Source: Dactylellina haptotyla (lineage: Eukaryota; Ascomycota; Orbiliomycetes; Orbiliales; Orbiliaceae). Taken from it: a stretch of DNA of 64,000 nt. The stretch spans positions 1,984,001 to 2,048,000 of the forward strand of contig CM062383.1 of assembly GCA_031310005.1 (NCBI GenBank). Direction: 5' to 3'. The notes under the pieces are model-generated. The model did not search any database. It was not told the origin of the DNA and worked only from the letters and a program-made list of their open reading frames with translations. Below, piece by piece: positions 13,343 to 25,598 of this stretch. The translations under genes and the position numbers were made by a program. Position 1 is the stretch's first letter. The number at the start of each line of letters is the position of its first letter.

Positions 13343-14925
13343 ATGGTTCAACTGACCAACCTGCTGCTGACGGCTCTGGCCGTCGGTTATGTTGCCGCCT
13401 CCCCAATCGACATCCAGCGAAGATGGTGCGGCACCGAAGAGGAGCGAAGCAAGCATCCCGAGTGCGCGACGATAACTGCCACCCCAACTGGCTGCAATGC
13501 CGACAACGTCCTTCGGGCTCTGCGCAATACCAAGAATGTGGCCGATGCGGCGACGTTCTGTGCCACCTTCCCGGCTTCGACGAACAATCCATTGCCGCCG
13601 TATGTTTCCCAGTATCCGGCCAGCCGTGTTGTCAGTGCGTGTCTGTGTATAACCACCGTCCCGCCTGTCACGACGACGACGACGATGACCACCACCACGC
13701 CTGAATACACGACGACGACCACCACCACCACCACGGAGTCGACGACAACTCCTACCACCACCACAACCACGACGGAATCCACGACGACTACTACTGAGTC
13801 GACGACTACCACCACTGAATCGACGACTACCACCACGGAGTCCACGACGACTACCACAGAGTCTACCACGACTACGACTACAGAGTCCACGACTACTACT
13901 ACTACTACTGAGTCCACGACGACTACTACGGAGTCTACTACTACTACGGAGTCTACCACTACCACCACTCCGTATACCACTCCTACTACGACGACAACCA
14001 CTACGACTACCACGACCACCACGAGCAGCAGTCCTTATGGTACCCCCACCACAACCACAACCACCACCACTCCTTGTGATACCACCACCACGACAACAAA
14101 GACCACGACCCCGTGCGATACCACCACCACCACCAAGACCACCACCCCGTGCGATACCACGACAACAAAGACCACAACTCCATGTGATACCACTCCGGTC
14201 CCACCTACCACCTACTACCCACCACCACCCACCACTTCTCCATGCCCAGAGACCAGTGATACCTACGTCCCACCACCACCAACGACCTATGGTCCCCCGC
14301 CAACCACATACGGACCACCACCTCCTCCACCAACCACTTCTCCATGCCCGCCATCCACTCACACCTATGTCCCACCACCAAGCACATACGGTCCTCCTCC
14401 TACTACCTATGGTCCTCCTCCCCCATATACCACCACAACCACTCCATGCCCACCAACCACATATGGTCCTCCTCCTACTACTTATGGCCCTCCTCCTCCA
14501 TACACAACCACAACCACCCCATGCCCGCCAACCACATATGGACCGCCACCACCACCACCAACCACTTCGCCATGCCCGCCAACCACTCACACTTATGTCC
14601 CACCACCCACCACTTACGCCCCACCACCCCCACCACCAACCACATACGCTCCTCCACCACCTCCACCAACTACCTACGCTCCTCCACCACCCGTTACAAC
14701 GACCTACGTTCCTCCTCCACCAGTGACCCTATCTACCTCTACCGCCCCAGCCCCGTAAGTATCCCTATACCCACAAAACTATTCATCAAGTAGGCCAATT
14801 GCTAATTATCTGGTAGTATCATCACCTCTCCTCCACCACCACAATACACCGGTGCCGCCATGGCTTTGAGGCCAGCATACGGAGCCGCAGCAGCCCTCGC
14901 TGTTGGAGCCTTCATGCTCTTCTAA
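13343..14925 (+). CDS. GPI-anchored Thr/Pro repeat cell-surface protein
   Basis: Two exons (13343-14754, 14817-14925) give 506 aa. A signal peptide (about residues 1-20) is followed by a possible Kex2 site (Arg26-Arg27) and a small cysteine domain with Cys29, 41, 51, 73, 100 and 102, of the NVLRALRN...FC...ACLC type seen in many ascomycete surface proteins. Residues ~105-275 are nearly pure Thr with Glu-Ser spacers (TTTTTES units), then repeats of CDTTTTTKTTTP, then ~180 residues of TYGPPPP, TYVPPPP and TYAPPPP units. The second exon supplies a hydrophobic tail after TGAAMALRP, a typical GPI-attachment signal. It is likely to be a heavily O-mannosylated rod-like wall or adhesion protein. Repeat number is probably variable between strains. 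Confidence 0.9.
13660..14740 (+). repeat. Coding tandem repeats (Thr-rich then Tyr-Pro-rich)
   Basis: Within the wall-protein gene, ACC/ACG/ACT codons form 12-24 nt units carrying GAG-TCC spacers (about 13690-13970). Units encoding CDTTTTTKTTTP follow (about 14065-14195), then units encoding TYGPPPP-like peptides (about 14205-14720). The strong codon bias leaves the antisense strand open for more than 1.2 kb. Confidence 0.85.
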
Positions 14926-16110
14926 GTGACTGCCACTTGATAGTCAACACTTAGAATCATTTCTCCACATCGTTAAGTCCACACCGTGCTAACCCCAAAA
15001 AGATATTCAATCATATTGGGTCAGCACGCTCGGAGTACAAACCTTAATTTTTAAAGCATATTGCGTAGCGTCGCCTTTTGATTTTTAATGTATAATCCTT
15101 ATTTTTTACAAGGCTTTCTGTTTTAAAACTATTATACCCATTTACCTTCCTTCATGACCACATGGGCACTTTTGTTTTTTGCACTCTTGCATTTTTACAC
15201 TGAATGATTCGGAAATGTTTTACGCCCAGAAAACTACGATTATGTATCGGATATGAACCTCTTGTATCCAGTGCAACAGTTAATGAAAAACAAAACACAT
15301 TTTGAAATTTTACATCTTTTCGCCCCTTCTCCCTCAGCGTTACTCCTTTACACCCTGGAGCGTATGCGTGTGGGTTTTGTTGTAGGACCAATCAAGTGTT
15401 GTAATTTGGACGGGGAATGTGTTGGCATGTCGTCTGAAGGTTACATGCCGACGTCGATCGGTGTGGCGCGCACCAACAAAAAGCGCTATCGGATCAACAT
15501 ACGAAAACAGGCAAAGTCCAGGAACGTCGACCGGAGTCCCGATATGGGTCCGACCGCAAAACGGGTTGGTGGATATATTTAGCCAGCTATACGCGGATCT
15601 TATTATTATTACAGTCGCACACTGGGGAATAGTCATATGCATGGCTCAAGTAAAAATGTATTAAGAAATGAATGAGTGATATGTACATGCGAGTTTTGTT
15701 GATCTGTGACGTTCCAAATACCAAGATCCAGTCAGCCACTTCAAAACCTCTCAGTTTTCTTGGGCGGGCGCTCCTCCTATATTACTCCCAATATAGCGGG
15801 GCGCTAGGGTCTTCAAGATGGCATGGCAGTCGCAATCGGAACCAGATCTAGTACAGATCGGAAACTCAGACTGTATGTAAGATGTTTAGTAAACACATGC
15901 AAAGTGGTATAACGATTTTGGGTATCCTTGTGTAACTCTTGCTGCGAAAGTTTTTTAAAAGACGTGGGTATTGTTTTAGAAAACGAAAAAATAGAACACC
16001 CCAAAAATCATGCTCGATGTATATTTTTCGCTCCTAGCCTCGCGAGGTCAATAAAATTGTCGTTGGTTGAATGTTAGAGCGGGGGCGAATTAAAATTATT
16101 AACGGTCTAT
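14926..16110. other. Intergenic, convergent gene ends
   Basis: It lies between two genes that converge. Only short random open frames are seen, and the sequence is AT-rich at 15040-15320. I see nothing functional beyond presumed terminators. Confidence 0.5.
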
Positions 16111-17787
16111 CTACCATCCAAGTCTGGTTCCACGAGCCTTGGTGCTCTTGGTCTGCAGCTTGACGATGAATGCACCGCGCTCAATGGTGTTGATGAGGAT
16201 GAATCCACTTGGAAGCATGGCGTACGAAGACCAGCTGCCAACGAACTCGAGGACACCGCCATCTGGCTTGTCATCGTCTTCTGGGTAGATGTCGAAGAAG
16301 GCGACCTCGTGGACACCAGCGCCGGACGGATCCTTTGGAATGGAGGTGATGTCCAAGACGTGGAGACCGCTTCCGTAGTTGCTCTGGTAGACATATCCAT
16401 CAACGATATACTGGTTGTGGTCAATGCCCTTGTGGTTGGCCTTGTAGTGGCCAGTCTGCTTGGGGTTCTTGAGATCCTTGATATCCCAGATGTAAGTGAC
16501 TGGGCGGCCGTCAGCTGCGAGACCGGCACCGTCATACTCGTCGTACTCATCATCCATGATAAGGTAATCTTGCCAGCTCTTGTCGAGAACCCATCCCTGG
16601 TGGGTGTAGGAGGCGCCTTCGTAGGAGGTGCGAGAGATGATGGTCGCGTTGGTGCGGTCAGTGACATCGTAGATGGTCAAGGTGTCCTCGTTATAGCCGT
16701 AGCAGATGTTGCGACCCTTGTAGCGGGTGTCTGGTCCCTTGTATGGCAAGCACTGGGCGTCGTGGACGTATCCGTCCTGGCTAGCGCAGCCTGGGGATGT
16801 GGGGTTCTTAATGTCGGTAAGATCGATGAAGATCAAACCAGCCTTGCACTTGTCGCTACGAGGAGCAGCGCCGACGGAGACAGCGTACTTGTTCTTCTCG
16901 TCTACAACGACGTTGTGGGTTCGACCGATTGGTAGATCACGGAACAAACTAGTGATGTCCTTCGTGGTGTCGAAGACAACTGGCTTCTTCGGGTCAATGC
17001 TTTGGAGCTATTTATTCCGCTGGTTAGCTCAAATATTTCACTTTTACGATGAGATTTGATGGAACGAACCTTCCTCATGTCAAAGACCTGGATGTAGTGT
17101 TTTTCGGCCTCGCTACCGATGAGGATGTAGTGCTTGTACGCACGGAGCTCACGCCAGATGATTGGCTTGGCCTCATGGTGCTGTGGGAGCCGGCCGAGAT
17201 AAACCATCTGTCCCTCCTTGGTGATCTCAACGAAAGCAGCGCCATCGGCCTGGGCAATCGCGACGAACTCACGGCCGCTTGGGGCGACCCATCCCCATGA
17301 GGAGGAACCCTCACCAGTCTTGCTCCCAAGGGAGGTGTGAGGGAGGAAGTGGTAGAGGTCAAGCTAATATTTGTTAGCAATTCAATTCACAACTATCTAA
17401 AGGTGGAGCCATAATATCACATACGTTGTTGCACTTGAAGGTATTGTTCTTGTCACCTGGGACGGCAGCAGCGATACCGTCTTTGCAAGCGGTGAAGCCT
17501 AGTTCTGGGTAAGCGGCGGTCATAAGTCCAGCAGCCCTCTGACGGTCCCAAATAGCCTGGTCAAACAACCCTGTCAGTAAATAGCTCAACTGCATAAATT
17601 CGAGAGCAGATTATCATAGATTAAGGATATTTCAAGGTCATCTTACATGCTTCTTCGACATAATCTGCTCGTGGCGCAAGCCGTTGGCGAATAGGCGCTT
17701 CGAGCGCTCAACATCTTGAGGGATCTCCTTTGCGAGGGTAGCACCGACTAGCAAGCTAGCGACGCCAGCGACTTGTGTGAACTTCAT
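16111..17787 (-). CDS. Secreted LVIVD-repeat (choice-of-anchor B type) protein
   Basis: Four minus-strand exons (17787-17647, 17556-17425, 17363-17070, 17007-16111) give 487 aa, all junctions in phase 0. The protein starts with a signal peptide (MKFTQVAGVASLLVGATLA). It continues with KHAIWDRQRAAG, GEGSSSWGWVAP, GREFVAIAQADGAAFVEI, DLPIGRTHNVVVDEKN, IFIDLTDIKNP and ICYGYNEDTLTIYDVTDRTN. These repeated hydrophobic beta-strand segments about 45-60 residues apart suit a beta-propeller of the LVIVD/choice-of-anchor B family found in bacteria and fungi. Function is unknown; an extracellular or wall-associated location is inferred from the signal peptide. No GPI signal is seen at the C-terminus, which ends TRLGW. 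Confidence 0.85.
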
Positions 17788-19806
17788 GATGATTTGTTCG
17801 TATGGGCCAGAAACCAGAAACTCGAATTAGAACTCCTGAGTGTGCTGTTTTGCTGATGTCGGGCGAGCGCTTCTGTTCTCGACACGGCGCCGCTCTTCAC
17901 CATTTATACATTTCCCGTCTCTTGCTCTTTCCCTAACCACTATCCTTATTGAAACCTGAGTATATCCCTCTTATCGCTCTCACTTGGTTTTCATGTGTGT
18001 GGGCGCAGTCATCCCGTACGTACTCCCGTCAGTCCCAAGCGTAACCCGCAGGTTGTTCCGAGTCGTCCTCCAGTTGGACGAGGTGCTGGCGTGTAGGGAG
18101 ATCAGACTAGAAAGCATAAGACCTTCCCCTGTCCGTCATTGGCTAGGGCATATGCTGATACGATCTGCATGCCGCCCTCTTCTCCAAAGTAGAAACAGAG
18201 CGCCAAAAGCTTAGGTTTCTTGGTCCACAGGTTGCCTGCTTATCGCTTCAACGGCAGCATCGTGATTGCTAATTAGTCAGGACAAACACAAGTTATTGCG
18301 ACGGTGCGGGCTTAGCAGAGTTGTATCCGATATCGACTGCTCACGCAAACGCTCGTCATCGAGCTTTAATCTATGATAGGAAGTTTCGATGTCGTTGTCG
18401 ACTCCCTCTTCAGGAAGGTGGGAAACGTCCACTGGTTCGCCGGCCTGGGTTGTATGCTGATCGCCTGAGAAAGTATGCTGCCTACTTTCTCATAACAAGG
18501 GTCAAAGAAACACATCAAGGCGGTGATGCACACGGAAGCCATCGATTTTCTCCATGTTCTGTATGTTCCACGGCCTTCTCGGAGAAATAAATGGGCTGCA
18601 TCCCGGTGTGTCGAGGGAATACCCCCTTGCGAGGCTTGCATGGATCATCCTGCGAGACCTCGCTTGGCGCCGAGCCGCCCCCCACATCTTTAAGCTTAAG
18701 TTGGTATGTGGACCGTAGGAACAGAACAATGCAGATGCAAACAAACAGACCATCCTGATCCTGATGACGATCCTGGAGACCTCTATGGCTTGCAGCTAGA
18801 TTCACAGCTTTGAAGTTAGGCTTCCTCTAAAGTAGCAGGACGAGAGTAGCCTCGCGGGCTCGAATCTTGGTCCCATGGCTTGGCCGTCTGACTGGCAACG
18901 GGTTTCTTGCAGGAGACAGGCACCGAATGGCGACATCTGGTCGAGAATACCATATCTCGGTATTGGATTACAAATGAAAATACTCCTACCGGTTTGGTTC
19001 GGCATGCGGGCGCCGATGTCTGGATTCCGAGGAACCAAGATCGAAAGAACGAGATTTGGAAGACCATGAGTAATTGTCTACAGACTCATTTGAAACTTGG
19101 TACTTTCTCCTGGTAATCGATTACATGATAGCTTCACAGCGAACGAACGAAGTAACCGTTTACTCACGATTCCGGGTTAAGCCTGTCTTGGAAGGTCACA
19201 GCAGTCTGTGCGCGGATACGGGGTGAAGATGTTGGAAACGAGGTACCTATTCCTTGGAGTCGTCTGACCGTATGAACTCCCAATAAATATTCAAACATAG
19301 AACATTATATGCAAGATCTAGTGTATCTTAAAGAAGTATGCGAGATTTATTGATTTTATTGTATCTGAAATGGCACTTTTGTCGGATATGCACCGGGTTG
19401 CCTGAGTAATTCTGAGAGAAGAAAGTGCGAAATAAACCTTGAAATAAAGTAAGAAAGTAATTCTTGTGGAAGACGGCATTCTGGCTGGCTGGCGTCCTAC
19501 TATCTCTGCCGCCTGAAGGACACTATCGTAGCGTGCCTAAATCGCCACGCGCATTGGCTCCGATTGGCATTTCTTGAAGTTGGGAAGGGTGCGTTGCGGG
19601 GTGTTGCAGGTTCCGAATCGGGTGTGGGATGTTTGTCGCTGGAATATGTCCCTTTCCGTCGTAGCGTCTTCGTCGCCTAAATCGAGCAGCATCGAAATTT
19701 TAACGTCGCGAATCCGTAAAAAAAAAAAATAGTTGGCGCCCAGATGTACCTTCGCTGTACCTTCACCAAAAAACACCATTGACCTCGGTACATCCTCCAC
19801 CCAAAC
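17788..19806. promoter_or_regulatory. 2-kb divergent intergenic region
   Basis: It lies between the divergently transcribed LVIVD protein and SDA1 genes. Open frames are under 100 codons and show no recognisable product. It must hold both promoters. A B-box-like GATTCGAGCCC at about 18850 on the minus strand was considered as a tRNA and rejected. Confidence 0.5.
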
Positions 19807-22451
19807 ATGGTCAAACGAAAGAGAACTGCTTTGGAGAAGCAGACGAATCTGTAGGCATTATCAAAGCTAGGGCCATAGTATTCCAGCGAACTGACGAGAG
19901 AAAATGCGATCTATAGGCCGAGTTTGCAAAATCAGATCAGACGAGATCCGCCGTAAGTCGAAGCCTGGCTCAAATGTCAGATGGCCCATTCTCCGCACTA
20001 GGAGAAAAGCTAACCGGAGTTCTTATGACCGTTAGCTCCTACCGAGACGATTTCCTGATTCAATACCGACACTACGAGTCACAGCGGGATATCTTCTTAT
20101 CCCAGCCCGAGGGCTACGATAACGATCCGTTTATTGAGCAATTGGGTTTCATCACCCATGTCGCCGACTGTTATCCCGATGTTAGCAAAAAATTCCCGCA
20201 AGACCTTGCGGATCTCCTTCTTCGCCATCACAATACACTCGAGCCGGATCTGCGGGAGAAGCTAGTGCAGTGTCTTGTCCAACTGCGGAACAAGGATGTT
20301 ATTCCGTCTACGGCGTATGTGAAGGCTACAGCCATAGGCATACCATATGATAATTGAATTGGATAAGCTAATGATATCCTGACAGTCTTCTTCAGACCCT
20401 CTTTCCGGTCTTGACGACCACGAACTCGAAACAACTCCGTTCTCAGCTATACCACTCGATTGTTTCAGACATTCGAAACGCCAATGCTAAAACGAAGAAC
20501 CACAGGTTGAACAAGACTGTTCAAGGTGTCCTTTTCAGCGTCGTCGAAGCTGGGAAGAATTCCCCGGATGCGGTTGTAGGATTGTGGGCTGTGAAGGTCA
20601 CTCGAGAGCTATGGCGCAGGAATATCTGGGATGATGCCCGGACAGTGGAGATTATAAAGGAAGCAAGCTTGAGCGCCAATGCGAAAGTCATGAGCGGCGG
20701 CGTCCGATTCTTCTTAGGTGTAGACAAGGAGAAAGAGGAGATGGATGAGAGCAGCGACGAAGAGGATTATAACGATTCGTTGGGGAAGCTGAAGCACCAA
20801 GCTGGCATCAACAAGAAGACAAAAAAGAAACAAGCTCAAATGGACAGGGCAATTGAAAGGCTGAAACGGGTATGTGCCGAGATTTGATCGATTTCTGTAC
20901 TTTGGGACAAACTAACGGGGGAACAGAAAGAGCGGAACAAGCATAAGCCCTCGGTCTTGAATTTCTCGGCTCTTCACCTGATACACGATCCTCAAGGGTT
21001 CGCGGAGAACCTTTACTCTATGCACCTCGCTAAAAGTAATACGAAGCTATCCATGGAACAGAGGTTGTTGGTCTTACAGCTGGTATCTCGATTAATTGGT
21101 CTCCACAAGCTCACGGTCATTGGAATATATTCCTACTTGCTCAAGTACGCTCGCCTCCCTAAGTGTCATGGTTAACAAAGCTAATATTTTATAGATACCT
21201 GACGCCTCGCCAGCGCGAAGTCACTCGTTTCTTGGTTGCTGCAGCGCAAGCCACTCATGACCAGGTGCCCCCTGATCTACTGGAACCTATACTTCGAAAG
21301 ATTGCAGATGAGTTCGTCTCAGAGGGGGTGTCTGGGGAGGTTGCTACCGCTGGTCTCAATAGTATTCGAGAAATATGTGCACGTCAACCTCTGGCTATGA
21401 ATGAATCCCTCTTACAAGATCTCACAACATACAAGGGATCGAAAGATAAGGGTGTTATGATGGCTGCTAGAAGTTTGATTGGGTTGTATAGAGAGGTCGC
21501 TCCAGAAATGCTGAAGAGAAAGGACAGAGGTAAAACAGCGACCATGGAGATGAAGACGAAAGAGAAGCTCAGATTTGGTGAAGAGGCTCCTGGTACTATC
21601 GAAGGCTTGGATCTCCTCGAGAAATGGTACGAAGAGCAGAAGCAGAAGAAGATCGAAGAAGGTGGCGAGGACGCTGCAGTAGACGAGGATGAAGAAGACC
21701 AGGGCTGGGAGGGTTGGGATGTGGAAAGCGACAGCGACGATTCTGGGAGCTGGGTTGGTGTCTCAAGCGACGATGAAAATGATATTGAAATCAGCGATTC
21801 GGAAGACGAGAAACCATCAGCAAAGAGTAAGAAGTCAATAGCTAGCGAGAAGGAGGTGGCTGGCAAAATGGATGTTGATGAAGATGCATCCAAAAAGAAC
21901 GATGACTCGACAGCGCCCGCAACCGACGCGAACAAACTGATGAGCCTCGCGACTACAAGAGTGAGTAACAGGGTAACCACGTATTTAAGAGCGTATGCTA
22001 ATATCAATTTAGATTTTAACGCCAGCTGATTTGGCCAACATTGCAAAAATGCGAGCAGCTGCCGACTTACAGAAAACGTCTGCTAAGAGTGTACTTGCAT
22101 TGTAAGACTTTCGCCCCGAAAGGTTGGAAACTGGCATACTAATTTATATATAGGATGAATGAGGAAGCCGTCGACGAATCTATTATTGAAGGACCAAAGA
22201 CTCGAGGTAAATCGGATAAAGAAGCAAGGCTGGCAGCCGTCATGGAGGGACGTGAAGGCCGTGAGAGATTCAGTTCCAAGCGTGGAAAAACACTATCGGA
22301 GAAACCCCACAGTACAACGAACAAAGAAAAGGCTCGGAAGAAGAATTTCTTGATGACCTTGGGCCAAGCGAAGAGAAAGCAGAAGAGAAGTTTGATGGAG
22401 CATAGGCGAATATTGAAGGCGCACGTGGAGAAGCAGAAGAAGGGAAAGTAA
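19807..22451 (+). CDS. SDA1: SDA1 ribosome biogenesis protein
   Basis: Eight exons (19807-19850, 19917-19952, 20036-20314, 20386-20869, 20927-21144, 21195-21960, 22013-22101, 22154-22451) give 737 aa. The N-terminus [15 protein letters not shown], then [39 protein letters not shown] and LLQTLFPVL match the SDA1/NUC130 family. The second exon is 36 nt. An acidic stretch (about residues 540-590, [14 protein letters not shown]) and a Lys/Arg-rich C-terminus ([20 protein letters not shown]) are typical. SDA1 is a nucleolar/nucleoplasmic factor for 60S subunit maturation and export, and is linked to actin organisation and G1 passage in yeast. The length fits the family. Confidence 0.95.
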
Positions 22452-22708
22452 TGGAGGTATGGGGTGTGTATATTTAGGAAGCAATTGTAATTATATACAG
22501 AATTTTTTAACATATCACGGCGACTGATGTTCCCGACTAAATCCTACGAGCATCAATATCTTATCGAAAACAAGATATGTAGAATATCGTACAATTATAC
22601 CAAACGAGAAATTGGAACCAAAGTTCTAGAATTCTAACACACTAGTCAAGATCTCGATTTCTCAGGTTAGACCTATCGACATTTTACGGAGCGACATTCC
22701 CAGGCAAC

Positions 22709-23284
22709 ATGGAGGAGCTCATTTGGCCTCACAACCCCCCACGCTATCCCGTGTGTATACTTTCAATGGCTCGACTTATGAAGTTATCGTCTTTCCTAAA
22801 GGGCCTCTCATGCAGCCGTACGTCAATACGATCTTCCTAGCTGGAACTTTCTTGGGTTTCTGCAAGAGGGCACTCAGTATTTGGCCACCAGCAGCTATTA
22901 CGCGAAATAATCTGATGCTAAAGTTCTTCCTCATCGGCGTCTCGCCCGCCGTATTCTCTTTAACATATGGGTATATCACTTCGTTGTCTCATACTTCCAA
23001 GTTCATCGGGTAGCAAACCAACTTCTTATCTAACATCTCGAGTGATATTCGCATTCAGTTACTAACATTTATGAATTACTAGATGCTTCATCCTAGGGTT
23101 TCTTTCTTCTTCGTTCGTCACTATAACCGCCGTTCTATTTGTTCATTGGTTTAGAGAATCTTCCGAGTTGGATGATCTCATCCGAGTCGTGGTACGCTAT
23201 CAAGACCACGAGAGAGATGTGATATTTGATACCCAGTTATATAACGACCGGGACGAGAGTACTTCGGGCCAGTCTGAAGATTAG
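22709..23284 (+). CDS. Small multi-pass membrane protein, unknown
   Basis: The two 3' exons (to 23009, and 23083-23284) are firm: spliced, they read ...SHTSKFIGCFILGFLSS... and end GQSED. The 5' end is uncertain because that open frame lacks an upstream ATG. A model starting at ATG 22709 with a 47-nt intron (22755-22801) gives 151 aa in frame. Three hydrophobic segments are visible: NTIFLAGTFLGFCKRAL, LKFFLIGVSPAVFSLTYGY and CFILGFLSSSFVTITAVLF. A charged cytosol-like tail (residues ~115-151) follows. No family is recognised. It is 258 bp downstream of SDA1 on the same strand. Confidence 0.55.
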
Positions 23285-23957
23285 AAACCCGTTTGATTTC
23301 GCCGAGGATGTTACACGACTCGAACCACTGGATCGGATCTCTGGGTGGGAGTTCCTGATTTCTCATTTTATTCACAGGTCGAACCCGGCCCGTTTCCTTC
23401 TTGCATGCTACGATCATTAGTTCTCTTCGTAGCAATTGGAGAGACTGTTGAGGGCTTATTGTTTTCCAATGGTATTGACCCTTCATTGGTATTGAGCCCT
23501 ACGTATATATTACCGACGGTGATCAGGCATTCCTTGGACCCTTTCAATCTCTATTTTGTATTCATTTGCTGTATACATACAGCCCGATTTCTTTGTAGTC
23601 CCAACGACAACGCAGTTTGAATTGTTGTAATTTTTTGCAGCAAGACCCGCCGAACTTCAGCATATCGACCTCTTCTCACTTCGATGGCACCTGTCTACGG
23701 ACAACGTTGAAACAACCCCAAAAATAAACGAGAATGAAACAATAAAATTAAGTGGTCGGTTTATTCTCCACAAAAATAAAGCGGGGGAAAAGATACACAG
23801 AAAATTTGATTCCGAAGGAAACCGTGGGCCCTACAAGGCTCACGTTCCCCAGGTAGACGTCTTCTTTCTCTCCCCTTTCTCTCCCTGTGCGTCCTAGTTT
23901 CCAAAGGACTCACAGCTTAACCCCAAAAACATCACCATATCATCAATTCCCATCACA
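23285..23957. other. Intergenic
   Basis: Two overlapping open frames (23226-23420, 23345-23620) have no splice-consistent or familial support, so I see no gene. The region around 23740-23950 is probably the promoter and leader of the next gene. Confidence 0.45.
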
Positions 23958-24888
23958 ATGGAGTTCAACCCATCCATCATCGTCTACTACCTCGGCGTCG
24001 CCCTGGAATTCTACCAGGCGACCCTCAACAGGGTCCGGCCAATCGCGGCCAAGACGGACCGCGACCTCTTCTTCCTCCTCTTCATCATCTACGCCTACTT
24101 CGCAATAATCCTCCCATTTGTTCCCCTCTGGGGGGGTTTGGTCAGCTTGCTGGCCAAAGTTTTCGTCTTGATCGGGTAAGTCTTCTTCTCCGTTTAAAAT
24201 ATCTAAAGATCGATGGTTGCTGATTATTTTCCTTTCTCGATAAAATGGGCAGCAACGGTCTCCCTCTCGTCCCTCCCATCCTGTTTGCGCACGTTTACCT
24301 TCGCAAAGCCCAAAACGGCGGTTTCCTGCACACGGCAGCCCTCTCTTGTTGGAACGGGGTCCAAGTTATGGGCCGCCTTCTGGTTGAGTAAGTTGAAGAC
24401 AGGTCCATATATCAATAATGAAAAAATTCTACATAAATACGGAGCATAAACTGACGTAATTGGAAATTTTTAGGTCGTTGGCTAGCACAATTCACGGTTG
24501 CCCCCCACTTAGTGGGTCTATTAGCACGCCGAATGGGGCTACGGCAACCTCTACCTGCTTGGACACCTCACCGTCGGTGAACCCATACGTCCGGCCAGCT
24601 AATCCCACTCCGGGCGCCCGTCCAACAAAGAGGGTGAGGACTGGACGGTCACCTAGTAGTGGGTCAATGTGGTGTCCGTCCTCTCCCCTCGCGCCAATGT
24701 CGCAGCCACGGGGTTTCGTCTACACGCAGAGTTATCGGTACACCGGCAAGCTAATTCCATTCCGGTACAATAACTCTGTGGTGAAGACCCCTGAAAACTT
24801 GACCGACCTCGTCCGAGACTCTTCCCCTGAGCCGCCAAACACTGGGGTTAAGAGCAGATACGCCTCAACATGGACGACGGGAATATAA
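23958..24888 (+). CDS. Small membrane protein with disordered C-terminus, unknown
   Basis: Three exons (23958-24175, 24253-24387, 24474-24888) give 255 aa, each junction in frame (codons split 2+1). The first ~75 residues carry hydrophobic segments around IIVYYLGVALEFYQ and DLFFLLFIIYAYFAIILPF, with a third at GGLVSLLAKVFVLI. Residues ~76-118 (NGLPLVPPILFAHVYLRKAQ...) resemble a short membrane-proximal domain. Residues ~119-255 are Ser/Pro/Thr-rich and probably disordered. The membrane topology faintly recalls HVA22/DP1 reticulon-like proteins, but I cannot support that assignment. Confidence 0.6.
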
Positions 24889-25598
24889 ACAATTTTATTG
24901 CCCCGTTGATCAATCGCCAATTTTTTAGATCATGCGGAGGTCCATGTCGTTCCGGGACAGGATAGCGAGAGGTTAACTTTTTTTTTTTTTTTTTTTCAAG
25001 GAAAGGTGGGGTTTGGAGGAGAAGGGGGGGGGTTGATTCCCGGTATCTTTTTTATATAATTTTCTTTTATCCAGACCTTGCTCTCCCTTTCCGTAAGTTT
25101 CGTAGTGATTGTTTTGATCTTCGTAGTTATCTGTCTTGAAGCTTTCTGGCTTCAAGAATCCTGCCTCAATCTCGCCTTTGTACTCAAATTCATCCCCAAA
25201 TCGACCTCCACAAGGTGAATATGACCCTAGCAACGAGACTAATATGATCTCTAAATGAAGCGTCAATATGCTTTTATTTATGGTGAGTGGTAACCACTAT
25301 TACTAACACAATATAACCTATCTATATTATGTTCCAGGTTGTTCTCCTAGAATATATTCCATAAGTTAATCTTAGACTTATAGACATTATTTTAACTCTG
25401 TCTTGGCTTATTTAAAAGATTGGAGGAAACATGCCAGATTCCACCTCTACCAGTTTACGAAGAAATTACTGTCAAAAGTAAGGACTGTAGTCATTCATAT
25501 AATTCGCGTTGCACTCATAATAGTCTAAACTATAGCAAAGAGAAGAAGGAAGATGAGAACGTTTCCTAGGATGAGAGAGCTCGCATGTATGGAGATAT
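24889..25598. other. Intergenic, convergent gene ends
   Basis: It includes a ~21-nt poly-T run at 24977-24998 and AT-rich sequence at 25270-25420. No gene is seen. Confidence 0.5.

Noticed and set aside
16309-16935. 208-codon plus-strand frame opposite the LVIVD gene
   Set aside because: It is a complementary-strand shadow of the well-supported minus-strand gene.
18835-18890. tRNA-like B-box (GATTCGAGCCC) on the minus strand
   Set aside because: No paired acceptor stem or suitable A-box could be found at the right distance.
23226-23620. Short plus-strand frames after the small membrane-protein gene
   Set aside because: They overlap the terminator region and each other and have no splice or family support.
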